From positions 102,808 through 166,807 of the forward strand of contig NZ_UAVD01000009.1 of NCBI RefSeq assembly GCF_900460065.1: a stretch of DNA of 64,000 nt, read 5' to 3'. The stretch's first letter is position 1. Each line of letters starts with the position of its first letter. The notes beneath the pieces are model-generated. The model was not told the origin of the DNA and searched no databases. It saw only the letters and a list, made by a program, of their open reading frames with translations. The position numbers and the translations under genes are program-made. The DNA is from Streptomyces griseus (GTDB lineage Bacteria; Actinomycetota; Actinomycetes; Streptomycetales; Streptomycetaceae). Of this stretch, positions 25,801 to 36,371 are shown piece by piece.

Positions 25801-27371
25801 CGACGACCCTGCGCGTCCGATTCGACGGCGGTCTCCTCGCGACGGACGAGGACGGCGTGCCGGTGCTCACCGCCGAACAGGTCACCACGGCACCGGTCAG
25901 CGCCGCGCAGCACGCGCTGTTCGACCTCACCTGGGTGCCGTCCGCGAAGTCCGGGATGACCGGGTTCGACGTACTGGAGGTACCGCGGTTCGGCGAACTG
26001 GACGGGGTGCTCACCACGGTGCTGCACGCCCTGCGGTCCGAGCGTTCCGGGCCGCTCGTGGTCCACACGCACGACGCCGTCCACACCGAGGACCCCGACC
26101 CCGTCGCGGCGGCCGTCTGGGGTCTGGTGCGCACCGCACAGCACGAGGAGCCCGGGCGGTTCGTCCTGGTCGACGGGGAAACGGTGCCCGCGGCCCTGCC
26201 CGACGACGAGCCGCAGGTCGTCGTGCGCGGCCACGAGACCCTGGTGGCCCGGCTGGCCCGCATCACCGCGTCCGCGCCCGCCCCCGACTGGCACGGCACG
26301 GTTCTCGCCACCGGGGACGCGCCCTTCGTCCGCCACCTGCCCGTCAAGGACGTCGTCACCTGGACCGGCGACGACCCGGAGGAACTGCGGCAGGTGCTCG
26401 ACGCCCACGACGTCACGGCCGTCGTGCACGTGCCGGAGCCCGGCGCCGAGGAGCTGGTCGCGCAGCTCACGCCCGAGCGCCTGGTCAAAACCGTGCGTGC
26501 TGCGGCCGACCTGGCCCGGCACCTGCACCGGCTCACCGAGGGCCGTGAACTGGTGGCGTTCGTCCTCAGCTCCTCGATGGCCGGCACCGTCGGGCGCACC
26601 GGTCGGGGCGCCGACGCCGCGACCGCCGCGTACCTGGAGGCGCTGGCCCGGCACCGCAACGCCGCCGGTCTGCCCGCGATCGCCGTCGCCTGGGGGCCGG
26701 AGCGGAGCCAGGAGCTGTTCGACGCCGCCGTGACGGCCGGGCGGCCGGCGGTGGTGGCGAACGTGCTCGACCCGTCCGCGATCCGGGCGGCCGGCCCGGT
26801 GCCCGCCGTGCTGCGCGGGCTGGTGAAGCCGCTGCCGCAGCGCGGCCGGACGCTCGCCGCCCGGCTCGTCGGGCTGGACGAAGCGGCCCGGGGCGCCGTG
26901 GTGCTGGAGGTGCTGCGGGAGGCGATCGCCGAGGTGCTCGGGCACGACGACCCGAAGGAGATCGAGGCGGAGTACCCGTTCTCCGACCTCGGGTTCACGT
27001 CGATGACCGCGGTCGAGCTGCGCAACCAGCTGTTCACCGCCACCGGCCTCGATCTCTCCACGACGCTCGTGTTCGACCACCCGACCCCGGCCGCGCTCGC
27101 CGAGGTCCTGCTCGAACGGCTCGGCCCGGAGAACCGGGCGCACCAGGCGGTCCAGTCCGATCTGGACCGGCTGGAGGCCAGCCTCGCCGCCGCCTCGGCC
27201 ACGACGTCGCCGCACGCCGCCGCGGTCGCCAACCGGTTGCGGGCGATGCTCGCGAAGTGGACCGAGGACCCGGACGAGAACACCGACGGCGAGGACGAGA
27301 ACTTCGCGTCCGCGTCGGCCGAGGACATCTTCGACTTCATCGACAACCAGCTCGGACGCTCCACCAACTGA
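16803..27371 (+). CDS. Modular type I polyketide synthase, two modules: KS-AT-DH-ER-KR-ACP and KS-AT-(DH)-(KR)-ACP
   Basis: The 3522-residue protein starts 6 bases after the previous stop with a docking helix ([12 protein letters not shown]). AGGAAGG lies about 11 bases upstream. Module 1 has KS Cys about 206, a malonyl-type AT (HAFH), a DH with [10 protein letters not shown], an enoylreductase at about residues 1290-1600 ([19 protein letters not shown] loop GTGGVGMAA), KR with VLDD and ACP Ser about 1916. It should reduce its beta-carbon fully. Module 2 has KS Cys about 2147 (DTSCSSS) and a malonyl-type AT. Its DH has lost both catalytic motifs (no HxxxGxxxxP; LLDA reads LLTA). Its KR lacks the TGGTG loop, and the NYAAAN motif reads GADAAT. 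It should therefore leave a ketone. Its ACP reads GFTSM instead of GFDSL, though the attachment Ser (about 3400) remains. The tail [11 protein letters not shown] is a docking peptide. Confidence 0.96.
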   Translation: MANEAKLREYLKKAIADTRQAQHELQEVQGAASEPIAVIGMACRFPGGVTDPEGLWRLVADGRDGMTDFPVNRGWDNEGIYDPNPEAVGTTYVRTGGFLHDADAFDPEFFGISPREATAMDPQHRLLLETAWETLEDAGIAPQSLHGSKTGVYTGVMYHDYSSRVSEVPAALEGLIGPGNAGSIASGRISYTLGLEGPAVTIDTACSSSLVATHLAVQALRTGEVSYALSGGIAVMATPETFVEFSRQRGLAADGRCKAFSGDADGTIWGEGVGLLMLERLSDAVRNGHTVHAVIRGSAVNQDGASNGLTAPNGPSQERVIQSALKNARLSVSDVDVVEAHGTGTTLGDPIEAQALLATYGQGRPANRPLHLGSLKSNIGHTQAAAGVGGIIKMIMAMRHGTLPRTLHVSQPTPHVDWTTGAVTLLTENQPWPDTDRPRRAAVSSFGISGTNAHLILEQPTPTPATPATTEPTPYPVSAKTPQALQAQITALQHHLTEHPELAPADIAHTLNHRTQFDHRALLLGTEELTRGAVGTGRLAYLFTGQGAQHSGMGRELYETYPVFREALDAALTALGIQDEFFTGDLDRTRLTQPALFALETALYRLYESWGITPDHLVGHSIGEITAAHVAGILTLPDAARLVTARATLMDALPHTGTMTAIEATEEEITPHLDDTVGIAAVNGPRSIVISGDTDATQRITEHFRTQGRRTKALTVSHAFHSHHMEPMLDDFRTVARTLTYTPPRIPIVSTVAVDSDLTDPDYWVTQIREAVRFHHAVVELANHGTTTFIELGPDGVLTAQAQQSAEGTFTAALRRGRDETTTALTALGAAYVHGRTLTTPHGAQLSDLPGYAFQRQSYWMEAPRSAQNAAALGQTSVEHPLLSSLIHAVDSETTLFTGQISRSSHPWLADHTVMGNVIVPGTALIELAIHAGDRAGFDTVDEMLIAAPLFLTDEAVQLQVALKDNTVSIHSRSGDRAWDLHATATLSTTAASAETLAWPPQGQPVPIEDVYPALERIGLGYGPAFQGLTAAWRSGDALFVEIALPEAVHDAAFGIHPALLDSALHAYAHQHAVDGGISLPFSWNGVRLHASGATALRARITPAGEGGLALHAVDHAGQPVVSVAQLATRPVSADQLQMRTSSAEQLLVPSWQPLTLPVDAPEAPHQVLSVPRGGELHEVTEYVLTALREWLALDTDDVLVVHTHDAVDTGTPDLAAAAVWGLVRSAQTENPGRIVLLDGGFDATVIGGAVAVEENQLLVRGDEVRAARLIRPDTDALLPVPDGPWQLVSTGAGTLETLAITADERVSRPLLPGEVRLEVRASGVNFRDVLIALGMYPHDPLPPLGGEVAGIVIEVAPDVTTMAVGDRVFGLAEGTFSRQAVGDHRALHAMPGCWTFTQAATAPIVWMTALLGLKNIAGLSAGEKVLIHAGTGGVGMAAIQLARHYGAEVYATASLPKWDVLRSLGVDDRHIADSRTLDFEEHILRETGGSGVDVVLDSLAGDFVDASLRLLPRGGRFLEIGKTDIRDADEVALRHTGVAYTAYDLNASDPDTLQALLAELYDLFERQVLTALPVRAWPVPQAPAVFRYMGQAKHTGKIALTVDRPLDPEGTVLITGGTGTLGAILAKHLVERHGVRRLLLTSRRGHAPELAAELTGLGAEVTVAACDASDREALAALLAGVENLTGVVHTAGVLDDAMVTNLTPEQLHVVLRNKADAAWHLHELTRDRDLAAFVLYSSMAGTLGGPGQGNYAAANAYLDALAHHRRERGLPAVSMAWGLWEDASAMSAHLTATDLARMAREGFPAISAAQGVEMFDAALTLGQAAVLTAPITLSSLRGEVAPVLRALVRTPSRRTASARTADTDALASALAARDEAGRLELLLGIVREHVAYTLGHSGGDAVDPETPFKEIGFDSLTAVELRNRLSAATGVRLPATIIFDHPTAAAMAAFLRSKLTGGASAAAPVVRAVVTDDEPIAIVSMACRLPGDVRTPEDLWRLVADERDAITGFPTNRGWDLDGLHDPERTRSRTSYISAGGFLHDADRFDAAFFGISPKEALAMDPQQRVLMETSWELFENAGINPKALRGSRTATYVGLLGQDYAPRGPQAFDEVEGHVMTGISNAVASGRIAYAYGFEGPALTVDTSCSSSLMATHIALRALRSGECDLALAGGVTVIAQPDIFTEFSRQGGLARDGRVKSFGAGADGTSFAEGAGLLLLERLSDAVRNGHTVHAVIRGSAVNSDGASNGLTAPNGPAQERVIQEALASGGLVPADVDALEAHGTGTVLGDPIEAQAVLATYGQNRTSPLLMGSLKSNLGHTQGAAGVAGVIKMVMAMKHDLLPRTLNVDEPTPEVDWSTGSVALLAEARPWPAGDRPRRAGISSFGISGTNAHLIIEEPPAHAPDSPGPSDSVGSPVEESSAAQPGPVPYLVSARTPEALTAQVARLERHLADHPELAASDVAHTLAGRARFDHRALLLGTEVLASGAVGSGGLAFLFTGQGSQRTGMGRELYETYPVFREALDAALTALGIQDEFFTGDLDRTRLTQPALFALETALYRLYESWGITPDHLVGHSIGEITAAHVAGILTLPDAARLVTARATLMDALPHTGTMTAIEATEEEITPHITDGVSIAAVNGPTSVVISGDTDATERITEHFRTQGRRTKALTVSHAFHSHHMEPMLDDFRTTAEQLTYGEPTIPIVPTAATHLAMTDPEYWVTQIREAVRFHHAVTALPEGTVFIELGPDPVLSAAAQQFVKGSFAATLRTGQSEVTGVLTALGTAYVHGGSPVLPAGNTVELPNYAFQQQSYWLTDLGGPVDAAGLGLLPGGHPLLGGEIRQADSDTVLFTGRVTDVEHGAATLLDLALHAADGGLAELTVESPLPSGEALLLQVAVDGTRLTIHSRADDTPWQRHATGTLATVESDTPGLTWPPNAVEADAPADGVTQAWRDGDTFYAEAAKDATEHGIDPGLLTAVLQRGGVPVQPVHWRNVRLHRAGATTLRVRFDGGLLATDEDGVPVLTAEQVTTAPVSAAQHALFDLTWVPSAKSGMTGFDVLEVPRFGELDGVLTTVLHALRSERSGPLVVHTHDAVHTEDPDPVAAAVWGLVRTAQHEEPGRFVLVDGETVPAALPDDEPQVVVRGHETLVARLARITASAPAPDWHGTVLATGDAPFVRHLPVKDVVTWTGDDPEELRQVLDAHDVTAVVHVPEPGAEELVAQLTPERLVKTVRAAADLARHLHRLTEGRELVAFVLSSSMAGTVGRTGRGADAATAAYLEALARHRNAAGLPAIAVAWGPERSQELFDAAVTAGRPAVVANVLDPSAIRAAGPVPAVLRGLVKPLPQRGRTLAARLVGLDEAARGAVVLEVLREAIAEVLGHDDPKEIEAEYPFSDLGFTSMTAVELRNQLFTATGLDLSTTLVFDHPTPAALAEVLLERLGPENRAHQAVQSDLDRLEASLAAASATTSPHAAAVANRLRAMLAKWTEDPDENTDGEDENFASASAEDIFDFIDNQLGRSTN
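17689..18219 (+). repeat. KS C-terminal/linker repeat, copy 3
   Basis: The same 531-base unit in the next PKS gene. It has a divergent patch near 17760-17830 and a small change near 18103, with near-identity elsewhere. Confidence 0.8.
24276..24683 (+). repeat. AT repeat, copy 3
   Basis: This is an equal-length partner of 3891-4298, in a different gene and a module whose DH and KR are degenerate. The homology continues past 24683 into the HAFH region. Confidence 0.85.
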
Positions 27372-27398
27372 CGCCTGTCGCGACGCACGAAGGGAAAC

Positions 27399-30300
27399 GT
27401 GATCACCGTGTCCGATGAGAAGAAGGCCGTGGAGTACCTGAAGTGGGTGACGGCCGACCTGAAGAAGAGCAGACAGCGCGTCGACGAACTGGAGTCCGCG
27501 AAGCACGAGCCCATCGCGATCGTCGGCCTGGCCGCGCGGTTCCCCGGCGGCGTCACCAGCGCCGACGAGCTGTGGGACCTCGTCGCGAACGGGCGGGACG
27601 CCATCACCGAGTTCCCCTCCGACCGCGGCTGGGACGTGGCGGGCACGTACGACCCGGATCCGGGCAGGCCCGGCAAGACCTACACCAAGCACGGCGGGTT
27701 CATCGGCTCCGCACCGCGGTTCGACGCCGAGTTCTTCCGGATCAACCAGCGCGAGGCCCTCGCGATGGACCCGCAGCAGCGGCTGCTGCTGGAGGTCGCG
27801 TACGAGGCGGTCGAGAACGCCCGGATCGACCCGGCGTCCCTCAAGGGCCGTCAGGTCGGTGTGTTCGCCGGCCTCGCGGGCCAGTCCTACCTCCACCGTG
27901 CCCACTTCACGAGCGAGGAGCTGGCCGGGTACGTCATCACCGGCATGGTCGGCAGCATCGCCTCCGGCCGGATCGCCTACTCGCTGGGGCTCGAGGGACC
28001 CGCCGTCACCATCGACACGGCCTGCTCGTCGTCGCTGGTCGCCACGCACAGCGCCGTGCAGTCGCTGCGCAACGACGAGTGCGAGTTCGCGCTGGCGGGC
28101 GGCTCGACCGTGATCGGTTCGATCGAGAGCTGGGTGGAGTTCAGCCGCCAGGGCAACCTCTCGGCCGACGGCCGGTGCCGGACGTTCGACGCAGGCGCCG
28201 GGGGGACGAGCTGGAGCGAGGGCGTCGGCATGGTCGTGCTGGAGCGGCTCTCCGACGCCCGCCGCAAGGGGCACACGATCCACGCGGTCATCCGGGGCAG
28301 TGCGGTGAACTCCGACGGCGCGTCCAACGGACTCACCGCGCCCAACGGCCCGGCCCAGGAACGGGTCATCCAGCAGGCGCTCGCCGACGCCCGGCTGACG
28401 ACGTCGGACGTGGACCTCGTGGAGGCGCACGGCACGGCCACCACGCTGGGCGACCCGATCGAGGCGCAGGCGCTGCTGGCGACGTACGGGCAGAACCGGC
28501 CGGCCGACCGGCCGATCTGGCTGGGGTCGCTGAAGTCCAACATCGGCCACACGCAGGCCGCCGCGGGCGTCGGCGGCATCATCAAGACGGTGATGGCGCT
28601 GCGCCACGGGGTCATGCCGCGGACGCTGCACGTTCAGGAGCCCACCCCGCACGTCGACTGGACGGCGGGCAACGCCCGGCTGCTCACCGAGGCCCGGCCC
28701 TGGCCCGAGGTGGACCGGCCGCGCCGGGCCGCCGTCTCCGCGTTCGGCCTCAGCGGCACCAACGCGCACCTGGTGCTGGAACAGGCGCCCGACGGCTTCG
28801 CCCCGGAACTCCCGGCGTCCGGCGTGCCGGAGGGGGGCCTCGCGGACAGCGGGTCCGTGCCGCTGCCCGTCAGCGCCAAGAGCGCCGAGGCGCTGGAGGA
28901 GCAGACGGCCCGGCTCGTCGAACACCTCGGGCGGCGTCCGGACCTGCGCCCGGCGGACGTCGGCTTCTCCCTGGCCACGACCCGTACGCAGTTCCCGCAC
29001 CGGGCGGTGCTGCTGGGCGGCACCGTGACGGCCAGGGGCGTCGCGGGCATGGGCGGGCTCGCCCTGATGTTCACCGGGCAGGGTGCGCAGCGGTTCGGCA
29101 TGGGGCGTGAGCTGTACGCGGCGCAACCCGTGTTCGCCGCGGCGCTCGACGCCGCGATCGAGGCCGTCGACGGCGCGCTCGGCGACCGGGTTCCGGTGTC
29201 GCTGCGCACCGTCTTCTTCGCCCCGGAGGGCACACCCGAGGCGGGGCTGCTCGACCGGACGCTGTACACCCAGACGTCGCTGTTCTGCCTGGAGACCGCG
29301 CTGTTCCGGCTGTTCGAGCACTGGGGGGTCACCCCCGACCACCTGGTGGGGCACTCGATCGGGGAGCTGGCCGCCGCACACGTCGCCGGCGTGTTCGGAC
29401 TCGGTGACGCCGCCCGGCTCGTCGCCGCCCGTGCGCGGCTCATGAACGAGCTGCCGCGCGGCGGCACGATGATCGCCGTCGAGGCGGACGAGGACGAGGT
29501 CACGGCCCTGCTGCCCGCCGACGGGAGCGTGAGCATCGCCGCGGTCAACGGCCCCGCCTCCGTGGTGGTGTCCGGTGACCACGACGCGACCACGGAGGTG
29601 GCGTCGACGATCGCCGCGCGGGGCCGCCGTACCAAGGCGCTGGTGGTGAGCCACGCGTTCCACTCGCACCGCATGGACCCGATGCTGGACGACTTCCGCG
29701 CCGTGGCCCGCACGCTGAGCTATCAGCCGCCGTCGATCCCGATCGTCTCCACGCTCACCGGCAAGCTCGCCGACGCCGAGACGATCTCCACGCCCGAGTA
29801 CTGGGTCAAGCAGGTGCGCCGGGCGGTCCGGTTCCACCACGCGGTGACGCACCTGGACGAGCTGGGCACGACGACGTTCATCGAACTCGGCCCGGACGGG
29901 GTGCTGACCGCTCAGGCCCGGCAGTCGCCGGCCGGGCACGCGTTCGCCCCCGCGCTGCGTTCGGGCAACGGCGAGGTCACCACCGTGCTCACCGCGCTCG
30001 CCACGGCGTACGTCAACGGCCACCCGGCCGACTGGGCGGCGGTCTTCGGCGACGGCGCCCGGCCGGTCGACCTGCCGACCTACGCGTTCCAGCGCAAACG
30101 CTTCTGGCTCGACCCCGGCAGCGCGATGACCGACGTCGCCGGTGCGGGCGTGCACGCCGCCGAGCACCCGCTGCTCGGGGCAACCGTCCACACCGAGGAC
30201 GACTCGGTCATGTTCACCGCGCGGCTGACCCGCACGACCCTGCCGTGGCTCGCCGAGTTCACGGTGGCGGGCAGGACCGTGCTGCCGAGCTCCGCGCTGC

Positions 30301-33300
30301 TGGAGCTCGCGATCCACACGGGCGACGAGGTCGACTGCAACCAGCTGCGGCAGCTGACCGTGCACAGCCAGGTCGAGCTCCCCGAGCACGCTCCCGTACA
30401 GCTCCAGGTGTGCGCCGGGGCCGCGGAGAGCGACAGCAGCCGCACGGTGGTGATCCGGTCCCGCCCGGACGGTTCCGAGGGGGCGTGGACCCTGCACGCG
30501 ACCGGCGTGCTCACCAGCACCGCGCTGGCCGCCGCGCCGCCGGCGGACGCCGAGTGGCCGCCGGCGGGCGCCGTCGCCGTGACAGCCGAGGAGGTCGATG
30601 CCGCGCTGGACGGCCTCGGGCTCGGCTACGGCCCCGCTTTCCTGGGCGTCGAAGGGCTGTGGCGCGACGGAGCCGCGCTGTACGCGACGGTACGGCTGCC
30701 GGAGTCGGTGCCGGGCGACGGCTTCGCCATCCACCCGGCGCTGCTCGTCTCCGCCCTGCGCCCGTACGTCGCCGCCACGTCGGGTCTGCCGTCGGAGTGG
30801 TCCGGCGTGCACCTGCACGCGGTCGGCGCGAGCGCGCTGAACGTCCGGCTGACGCCGGACGGTGACGGGGGTACGTCGCTCCTCGCCACGGACGCCGCGG
30901 GACAGCCGGTGCTGACCGTCGACTCGCTGCGCACCCGGCCGTTCCTCCTCCAGGGGGAGGACACCGAGGTCCGCGAGGCACTGCTGGGCGTCGAGTGGGC
31001 GCCGGTCAACCTGCCGTCGCCCGTGGAGGGGCGGTGGGCCTTCGTCGAGGACGAACTCCCCTACGACGCGGAGACGCTGCTGTTCGAGCCGGTGCGGGAG
31101 GGTGACGGTCCGGTCGCCGTGACACACGACGCGGCAGGCCGGACGCTCGACCTGCTCCAGCGCTGGCTGCTGCTGGGTGAGGACGTCAAGCTGGTCGTCC
31201 TCACCCGCGGCGCCGTGCACACCGATGCCGTGGACCCTGCGGCGACGGCGGTGTGGGGCCTGGTGCGGTCCGCGCAGAACGAGTACCCGGGCCGCATCGT
31301 GCTGGTGGACACCGACACCCCGGCGCGCGACAGCCTGCCGGCGGTGCTGGCCGCCGCGGCCAGTGACAACGAACCGCAGATAGCGGTCAGGGACGGCCGG
31401 GCGTTCGTACCGAGGCTCGTGCGGACCCCTGCCTCGACGGTCCGCGCCCCCCGCCTCGGCGGCGAGGGCACCGTACTGATCACCGGTGGCACCGGCGCCC
31501 TGGGCAAGGTCGTCGCCCGGCACCTGGTGACCGCGCGGGGCGTCAAGCACCTGCTGTTGGTGAGCAGGAGCGGTCGGGCGCCCGAGCTGGTCGCGGAGTT
31601 GTCCGCGCTCGGCGCCGAGGTGCGCGTCGAGGCGTGCGACACCACCGACCGGGACGCGCTGGAAGCGCTGCTGGGCGGCCTGGAGCACCCGCTGAAGGCC
31701 GTCGTGCACACCGCCGGCATCACCGAGGACGGCATGATCGCGACCATGACCGCCGAGCAGCTGCACGCGGTGCTGCGGCCGAAGGTCGACGCGGCCTGGC
31801 ATCTGCACGAGCTGACCAAGGACCTCGACCTCGACGCGTTCGTGCTGTTCTCGTCGATGGCGGCCACGGTCGGCGGACCCGGCCAGGGCAACTACGCCGC
31901 GGCGAACTGCTTCCTCGACGGCCTCGCACAGCACCGTGCCGGGCTCGGGCTGCCCGCCGTCTCGATCGAATGGGGTCTGTGGGAGGAGGCCAGTGCCGTC
32001 TCCGCCCACCTCACCCCGGTGATCCTGAGCCGGATGGCCCGGGAGGGCATGCGGCAGATCCCCACACCGCTCGGTACGGCGATCCTGGACACGGCGCTGT
32101 CGCTGGGCCGGTCGCTGGTGATCGGCCAGCCCTTCGACGCGACACTGGCCCGCGAGCACGCCGCGCACGCGAACGTCCCGGCGCTGATGCGCAAGGTGCT
32201 CCGTACCCAGAACCGCCGCACGGCCGCGGCCCGGCAGTCCTCGGGCGGTGCGCTCCTGGACCGGCTGGCCGGACTGCCCGCCGACGAGCAGCGCGAAGTG
32301 GTGCTGCGCGTCGTCCTCGACACGACGTCGACGGTGCTCGGCCACGACACCACCGGTTCGGTGACCGCCGGCCAGAACTTCGGCGACCTCGGGTTCGACT
32401 CGCTGACCGCCGTGGACCTGCGGGGAGGCCTGCTCGCCGAGACGGGTGTGCAGCTGCCCGTGTCCCTCGTCTTCGACCACCCCACGCCCGACGACCTCAC
32501 CGACCGGCTGCTCTCCGAACTGCTGGGCGCACCGGGCGGCGGCAGGGTCGTGGACTTCGCGGCCGAGGTGCGGCTGGCCGACGACATCCGGGCCGCGGAC
32601 ACCGTGCACAGGACGGACGATCCGCGGCAGGTGCTGCTGACCGGCGCCACCGGCTTCATCGGCTCGTTCGTGCTGCGCGACCTGCTGCGTACCACCTCCG
32701 CCACCGTGCACTGCCTGGTGCGGGCCGCCGACGAGGAGGCGGCGTACGCCAAGATCCGTGCCGCTTCCGCGTACTACCGGACGGGCATCGAACTGGACCG
32801 GGTGCGCGTGGTCCTGGGCGACCTCGGTGCGCCGGGGCTGGGGCTCGACGCGGCGACGGCGGACCGGCTGGCCCGCGAGGCCGACGTGGTGTTCCACATC
32901 GGCGCCCATGTCAACTGGCTCTATCCGTACGCGAAGCTGAAGGCGGCCAACGTCACCGCGACGGAGGAGATCCTGCGGATCGCGGCGAAGCACCGCACGG
33001 TGCCGGTGCACTACATCTCGTCCACCGGTGTCTACGCGAACCTGCCGGAGGAGGGTGTACGCCTCTCCGAGGACGCGCCGATCGGTCCGCCGGAGCAGCT
33101 CCTCAGCGGCTACCGGCAGTCGAAGTGGGTGTGCGAGGAGATCATCGGCATCGCCCGCGAGCGCGGTGTCCCGGTGTCGTCGTACCGGGTCGACGTGGTG
33201 ACGGGCGATCAGGTCAACGGCGCCTGCCAGACACAGGACTTCGTCTGGCTGAGTATCCGCGGCATCGTGGAGGCGCAGGCCGTGCCGGACAGTCTGGAGA

Positions 33301-33704
33301 GCCACTTCCACCCGACGCCCGCCGACTACGTCAGCGGCGCGATGCTCCAACTGGCGTGGCGGCTCACCGGCACCGGTGACACCTACAACCTCTCGAACCC
33401 GGAGCGGTTGACGTTCGGGGAGATCATCGACGCGCTGCGGGCCCGGGGCCACCGCATCGACGACCTGGACCTCACGGCGTGGACCCGCAAGGTCCGCTCG
33501 GACCGGTCCAACGCGATGCAGCCGCTGCTCGACCAGTTCGTGGGGCTCGTGGGGCTGCCGGGCGGCACCTACCCGAGCATCGACTGCTCCAAGGCCGATG
33601 CCGCGCTGGCGGACACCTCGGTCGTCTGCCCGCCCGTGCGGAGCGACCTGCTGGAGACCTACCTGGACTTCTTCACCGAAGTCGGTTACCTGCCCGCCCC
33701 GTGA
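27399..33704 (+). CDS. Terminal polyketide synthase module KS-AT-(DH)-KR-ACP with thioester reductase release domain
   Basis: The protein has 2101 residues from the GTG at 27399; a second GTG at 27408 gives the more usual docking start [12 protein letters not shown] and is about equally likely. Domains in order: KS (Cys about 209), AT (GHSIGE Ser about 653, HAFH, so malonyl), DH, KR, ACP (Ser about 1668), reductase (about 1745-2095). The DH is dead: the catalytic His reads Phe ([10 protein letters not shown]) and LLDA reads LLVS. The KR is intact (TGGTGALG, Lys, FSS, NYAAAN), so a beta-hydroxyl is expected. The reductase has the Rossmann motif TGATGFIG (about 1747-1754) and Tyr1905-x-x-x-Lys1909, typical of short-chain thioester reductases that release an aldehyde or alcohol. 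No thioesterase follows. This is the last PKS gene, closed by a strong hairpin. Confidence 0.96.
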   Translation: MITVSDEKKAVEYLKWVTADLKKSRQRVDELESAKHEPIAIVGLAARFPGGVTSADELWDLVANGRDAITEFPSDRGWDVAGTYDPDPGRPGKTYTKHGGFIGSAPRFDAEFFRINQREALAMDPQQRLLLEVAYEAVENARIDPASLKGRQVGVFAGLAGQSYLHRAHFTSEELAGYVITGMVGSIASGRIAYSLGLEGPAVTIDTACSSSLVATHSAVQSLRNDECEFALAGGSTVIGSIESWVEFSRQGNLSADGRCRTFDAGAGGTSWSEGVGMVVLERLSDARRKGHTIHAVIRGSAVNSDGASNGLTAPNGPAQERVIQQALADARLTTSDVDLVEAHGTATTLGDPIEAQALLATYGQNRPADRPIWLGSLKSNIGHTQAAAGVGGIIKTVMALRHGVMPRTLHVQEPTPHVDWTAGNARLLTEARPWPEVDRPRRAAVSAFGLSGTNAHLVLEQAPDGFAPELPASGVPEGGLADSGSVPLPVSAKSAEALEEQTARLVEHLGRRPDLRPADVGFSLATTRTQFPHRAVLLGGTVTARGVAGMGGLALMFTGQGAQRFGMGRELYAAQPVFAAALDAAIEAVDGALGDRVPVSLRTVFFAPEGTPEAGLLDRTLYTQTSLFCLETALFRLFEHWGVTPDHLVGHSIGELAAAHVAGVFGLGDAARLVAARARLMNELPRGGTMIAVEADEDEVTALLPADGSVSIAAVNGPASVVVSGDHDATTEVASTIAARGRRTKALVVSHAFHSHRMDPMLDDFRAVARTLSYQPPSIPIVSTLTGKLADAETISTPEYWVKQVRRAVRFHHAVTHLDELGTTTFIELGPDGVLTAQARQSPAGHAFAPALRSGNGEVTTVLTALATAYVNGHPADWAAVFGDGARPVDLPTYAFQRKRFWLDPGSAMTDVAGAGVHAAEHPLLGATVHTEDDSVMFTARLTRTTLPWLAEFTVAGRTVLPSSALLELAIHTGDEVDCNQLRQLTVHSQVELPEHAPVQLQVCAGAAESDSSRTVVIRSRPDGSEGAWTLHATGVLTSTALAAAPPADAEWPPAGAVAVTAEEVDAALDGLGLGYGPAFLGVEGLWRDGAALYATVRLPESVPGDGFAIHPALLVSALRPYVAATSGLPSEWSGVHLHAVGASALNVRLTPDGDGGTSLLATDAAGQPVLTVDSLRTRPFLLQGEDTEVREALLGVEWAPVNLPSPVEGRWAFVEDELPYDAETLLFEPVREGDGPVAVTHDAAGRTLDLLQRWLLLGEDVKLVVLTRGAVHTDAVDPAATAVWGLVRSAQNEYPGRIVLVDTDTPARDSLPAVLAAAASDNEPQIAVRDGRAFVPRLVRTPASTVRAPRLGGEGTVLITGGTGALGKVVARHLVTARGVKHLLLVSRSGRAPELVAELSALGAEVRVEACDTTDRDALEALLGGLEHPLKAVVHTAGITEDGMIATMTAEQLHAVLRPKVDAAWHLHELTKDLDLDAFVLFSSMAATVGGPGQGNYAAANCFLDGLAQHRAGLGLPAVSIEWGLWEEASAVSAHLTPVILSRMAREGMRQIPTPLGTAILDTALSLGRSLVIGQPFDATLAREHAAHANVPALMRKVLRTQNRRTAAARQSSGGALLDRLAGLPADEQREVVLRVVLDTTSTVLGHDTTGSVTAGQNFGDLGFDSLTAVDLRGGLLAETGVQLPVSLVFDHPTPDDLTDRLLSELLGAPGGGRVVDFAAEVRLADDIRAADTVHRTDDPRQVLLTGATGFIGSFVLRDLLRTTSATVHCLVRAADEEAAYAKIRAASAYYRTGIELDRVRVVLGDLGAPGLGLDAATADRLAREADVVFHIGAHVNWLYPYAKLKAANVTATEEILRIAAKHRTVPVHYISSTGVYANLPEEGVRLSEDAPIGPPEQLLSGYRQSKWVCEEIIGIARERGVPVSSYRVDVVTGDQVNGACQTQDFVWLSIRGIVEAQAVPDSLESHFHPTPADYVSGAMLQLAWRLTGTGDTYNLSNPERLTFGEIIDALRARGHRIDDLDLTAWTRKVRSDRSNAMQPLLDQFVGLVGLPGGTYPSIDCSKADAALADTSVVCPPVRSDLLETYLDFFTEVGYLPAP

Positions 33705-33713
33705 GGTGACGCG

Positions 33714-33747
33714 CCGAGGGGCCACCGGTGTTCCGGTGGCCCCTCGG
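33714..33747 (+). terminator. Intrinsic-type terminator of the PKS operon
   Basis: A perfect 15-bp GC-rich inverted repeat (33714-33728 with 33733-33747) with a TGTT loop starts 9 bases after the last PKS stop. There is no T-run, as is common in actinomycetes. It also lies just past the 3' end of the convergent SARP gene (stop at 33777), so it can serve both strands. Confidence 0.8.
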
Positions 33748-33776
33748 ACCGGGCGCGGCGAAGGAGGCGGGGAGGA

Positions 33777-34874
33777 TCAGCGGGAGACGGCTTCGGCCTG
33801 GTGCAGTTGGGAGATCCGGTCCAGCAGGAGTGAACCGGCCCGCAGCGTCTCGTCGTTACGGACGCCCGCCAGCAGATCGATCACCCCGCAGCGCACGACG
33901 GTGGCCAGGTCGCCGGAGTCGAGTGCGCGGCGCACCACCCAGCGGATCTTGGCCGCCACGATCTCGTCGCAGTCGTCCGGGTCGATGCCGGCGTGTTCCC
34001 TCACGAGCCGCTCGGACTCGGCGTGCCGGCCCGTCCTGAGGGACCTCACGGAGGCGGAGGCCGAGACGGGGGCGGCGAAGGAGTCGGAGACGGGGGCGGG
34101 CAGGCCCGCGGGGGCCCGGGGCGCGGGGACCACCGGGGAGGCCGGCTCGGGCCGCAGTTCGTGGTTGAGGATCGCGTGCTCCAGTTCGCGCAGCGCGGGG
34201 CTCGGCTCCAGGCCGAGCTGCTCGTTGAGGCCGGTGCGCGTACGGCGGTACAGCCGCAGCGCGTCCGCCTGCCTGCCGGAGTGGTAGAGAGCCTCCATCA
34301 GCTGGCCGCACAGGCGCTCCCGCAGCGGTTCCGCCTCGACCACAGCCTCCAGCTCGCCGAGCACATCGCGGTGGCGGCCCATCCGGAACTCCGCCTCCAC
34401 GCGGTACTCCAGCGCGGTCAGCCTGGAGTCGTCGAGCGCGGCCATCTCCCGCCAGTACAGGCCTTGTTCGGCCAGGTCGGCGAGTGCCTGGCCGCGCCAC
34501 AGCGACAGGGCCTCGCGCAGCACGCGCGAGGCGGCTTCCCAGCGGCCGCTCGCCAGCTCCGTCCTCCCCCGGGCCAGCAGCATCTGGAAGCGCACCGCGT
34601 CAAGCCGGTCGGGGGAGACGCCGAGCTGGTATCCCCCGGCTCGCTTCTCCAACGGCAGCCCCGCCCTGCGCAGCGCGTGCACCGCGTTGTATACCACCTG
34701 CCTGCCGGTGGGCGGAGCGTCGGAGGGCCACAGTGCCTGCTCCAGCCTGGCCACCGTGACCGGGGAGCCGTGGTGGAGCAGGATGTAGCCGAGCACGGCC
34801 CTCTGCCGCAGCCCGCGCACGCCCGACGCGCCCTCCTCCTCGGACACATCCAGATGCCCCAAGACCCGGAACAT
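33777..34874 (-). CDS. SARP-family transcriptional activator (wHTH + BTAD)
   Basis: The product has 365 residues. I chose the ATG at 34874 because the minus strand shows AAAGGGGG about 8 bases upstream and the protein then begins MFRVLGHLDV, the usual SARP start; the in-frame start 11 codons earlier lacks such a site. Residues 1-95 form the OmpR-like winged-helix DNA-binding domain (GLRQRAVLGYILLH; TVARLEQALWP; VVYNAVHALRRAGL). Residues about 100-250 form the bacterial transcriptional activation domain (ALSLWRGQALADL; PLRERLCGQLMEALYHSGRQADAL). An Ala/Pro-rich linker and a helical extension of about 100 residues follow, without an ATPase. SARPs activate antibiotic clusters by binding direct repeats with 11-bp period; the adjacent PKS operon is the likely target. 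No TTA (bldA) codon was noticed. Confidence 0.93.
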   Translation of the reverse strand: MFRVLGHLDVSEEEGASGVRGLRQRAVLGYILLHHGSPVTVARLEQALWPSDAPPTGRQVVYNAVHALRRAGLPLEKRAGGYQLGVSPDRLDAVRFQMLLARGRTELASGRWEAASRVLREALSLWRGQALADLAEQGLYWREMAALDDSRLTALEYRVEAEFRMGRHRDVLGELEAVVEAEPLRERLCGQLMEALYHSGRQADALRLYRRTRTGLNEQLGLEPSPALRELEHAILNHELRPEPASPVVPAPRAPAGLPAPVSDSFAAPVSASASVRSLRTGRHAESERLVREHAGIDPDDCDEIVAAKIRWVVRRALDSGDLATVVRCGVIDLLAGVRNDETLRAGSLLLDRISQLHQAEAVSR

Positions 34875-35318
34875 CGCCGTCGCCCCCTTTCCACGAAGTT
34901 TCTTCAAAGTTCCGCATACTGAAGTCAGGATTTCCGTTCACGGTCCGGAAAACCGGCACAGGTCTTTCGAAGTACGGTGGAATTTCGCTGCCGAACATCG
35001 CCGTGCTCCCCCCGGAGCGGCGCGCGAAATCTTTACCCAAGGGCTGGCAGCGGTATTCCGCACTCACCGGGCCGGCTTGTCGCAGGTCTCACCGGATCGT
35101 GGTGTGCGCACGACCCTGTGCGCGGTCCGGTCTCTTGTTCACCACCCATGGTGGGGGCACGTCGTCCAGCCCCGCACAAAGCGCGCACAAATCGCGGGCG
35201 AGGCGGGTTCCGGTGGGCCGTCCGAGGGCGAACCGGCTTTCTCGTGCCGCTGTCCCGGCGGGCCCGTGGGCGCGTCGGGAAAGGGGGCCGGGGGCCTCTT
35301 CGGCCGCCGGCGTGCGGG
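34875..35318. other. Intergenic region upstream of the smaller SARP gene
   Basis: These 444 bases separate two genes that are both on the minus strand. I see no supportable coding frame. The region is less GC-rich just upstream of the SARP start and holds the 11-bp-period direct repeat described separately, so it probably carries the SARP promoter and control sites. Confidence 0.5.
35175..35192. promoter_or_regulatory. Candidate SARP-type direct repeat (GCACAAA, 11-bp period)
   Basis: GCACAAA occurs at 35175-35181 and again at 35186-35192, separated by GCGC. A heptamer repeated with an 11-bp period is the classical layout of SARP operators. A related pair lies upstream of the other SARP gene. 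The distance to the SARP start (about 300 bases) is long, so the assignment is tentative. Confidence 0.4.
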
Positions 35319-35813
35319 CTACTCGGCGAGGACGGAGGGCTCCCGCACGGACCGGCCCAGTATCCGGACCAGTTCGGCCGGCGTGCGGCGGGAGCCCGGA
35401 CAGGGCCCGTCGGCCAGGCCCACCGTGGCGGCGCACTCCAGGAGCAGGGTGCCGACCAGCGCCTCCTGCCGGGCGGGCAGCGGCGCCGGCCCCGGCGGCT
35501 CCGGCGGGGCGGGCAGGCCGAAGGCGTCGGCCAACAGGTACAGGGCGCGGCACACCAGCGCGGAGCGGACGGTCGCGTCGTGCTGTCCCGCGGGCCCCAC
35601 CACGGCCGTCAGCGACGCCCGGAAGCGGCTGAGCACGGCGGCCGCGTAGGGGTCGGACAGCTCAGCGGTACGGGAAAGGCGTCCCGGGCGTGCGGGAGCG
35701 TGCCCCGCCGCCGATCGTTTCAGGCCCTCGTTCAGCGCCCGTACGAAGTCCTGCCCGAGAGTCGTCATCGTGGTGTCGCCGCGGTCCGTGTCACTTCCCT
35801 GGTCGTTCGGCAT
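35319..35813 (-). CDS. Hypothetical protein, 164 residues
   Basis: I do not recognise this protein. The ATG at 35813 is preferred over one at 35834 because GGGGGTGGA lies about 7 bases upstream and because the earlier start has no ribosome site and nearly abuts the upstream gene's stop. The polar N-terminus is followed by mostly helical sequence with an Ala/Leu-rich stretch (ALVCRALYLLADAFGL), a Pro-rich break (about 105-118) and a second helical part with two Cys (LLLECAATVG; GPCPGS). There is no signal peptide and no clear membrane helix. It lies 24 bases downstream of the flavin reductase gene on the same strand, so the two are probably cotranscribed. Coding is supported by the third-position GC pattern and the ribosome site, not by family membership. 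Confidence 0.6.
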   Translation of the reverse strand: MPNDQGSDTDRGDTTMTTLGQDFVRALNEGLKRSAAGHAPARPGRLSRTAELSDPYAAAVLSRFRASLTAVVGPAGQHDATVRSALVCRALYLLADAFGLPAPPEPPGPAPLPARQEALVGTLLLECAATVGLADGPCPGSRRTPAELVRILGRSVREPSVLAE

Positions 35814-35837
35814 CACGCGTCCACCCCCACGCATCGG

Positions 35838-36371
35838 TCATGTGCCGGCTGTGCCGGTCTGCTGGAACCCTCCGCCGAAGAAGACCAGGGCGGGTCCCGG
35901 GGCGCCGCTGCTCGCCTCGATCACGTTCCCGATGAAGATGGAGTGGTCACCGGAGTCGTGGAGCTCCGACAGCTCGCACTCCAGCCATGCCAGCGCCCCG
36001 TGCAGCAACGGGGCCCGGGTCCTGATGCCCGGTTCCCACGCGAGGTCGTCGTACTGCTCGGGTCCCAGCGGCCTCTTCTTGTCGGCGAAGTAGCGCGCCA
36101 GCTGCTCCTGCTCGGATCCGAGAATCGACACGGCGAAGTGCTTCTCCGCCATGAGCGCCTTGTGCATGACGGCGCTGCGGGCGACACAGCACAGCACCTG
36201 CGGCGGATCCAGGGAAACGGACGTGAACGCGTTCGCGGTCATTCCGTGAATGTTCTCACCGCCCACGCTCAACACGATGACACCGGTGGCGAAGCGCGAC
36301 ATGGAATCCCGTAGGGATGACGGTTTCATCGGAATCCGGTAAGCGGTGTTCTCAGCGGACACGAACCTCAT
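35838..36371 (-). CDS. Flavin reductase (FMN-binding split barrel, HpaC/ActVB-like)
   Basis: The product has 177 residues, normal for the family. GAGGAAGGG about 6 bases before the ATG at 36371 fixes the start. The pattern RFATGVIVLSV, MTANAFTSVSLDPPQVLCCV and FAVSILGSEQEQLARYFA is typical of NAD(P)H:flavin oxidoreductases, which make free FMNH2 or FADH2 for two-component monooxygenases (HpaBC, ActVA-ActVB). The first aromatic and TANAF residues lie in the flavin-binding barrel of this family. No oxygenase partner lies in the window. As the gene sits between two SARP genes beside a PKS, I infer that it serves a tailoring monooxygenase encoded on the other side of the PKS genes. The downstream 164-residue gene is probably in the same transcript. 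Confidence 0.9.
   Translation of the reverse strand: MRFVSAENTAYRIPMKPSSLRDSMSRFATGVIVLSVGGENIHGMTANAFTSVSLDPPQVLCCVARSAVMHKALMAEKHFAVSILGSEQEQLARYFADKKRPLGPEQYDDLAWEPGIRTRAPLLHGALAWLECELSELHDSGDHSIFIGNVIEASSGAPGPALVFFGGGFQQTGTAGT

Noticed and set aside
24309..33725. 3138-codon open frame on the minus strand across the PKS genes
   Set aside because: Antisense shadow of GC-rich PKS coding DNA; composition is Arg/Gly/His-rich with no domain, and the plus strand has clear PKS domains.
35150..35170. CCACC-CAT-GGTGG dyad as a terminator
   Set aside because: The 5-bp stem is short, lies well away from either gene end and is expected by chance at this GC content.
34977..36314. Plus-strand open frame over the unknown protein and flavin reductase
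   Set aside because: Opposite strand of two better-supported genes; no ribosome site and no recognisable sequence.
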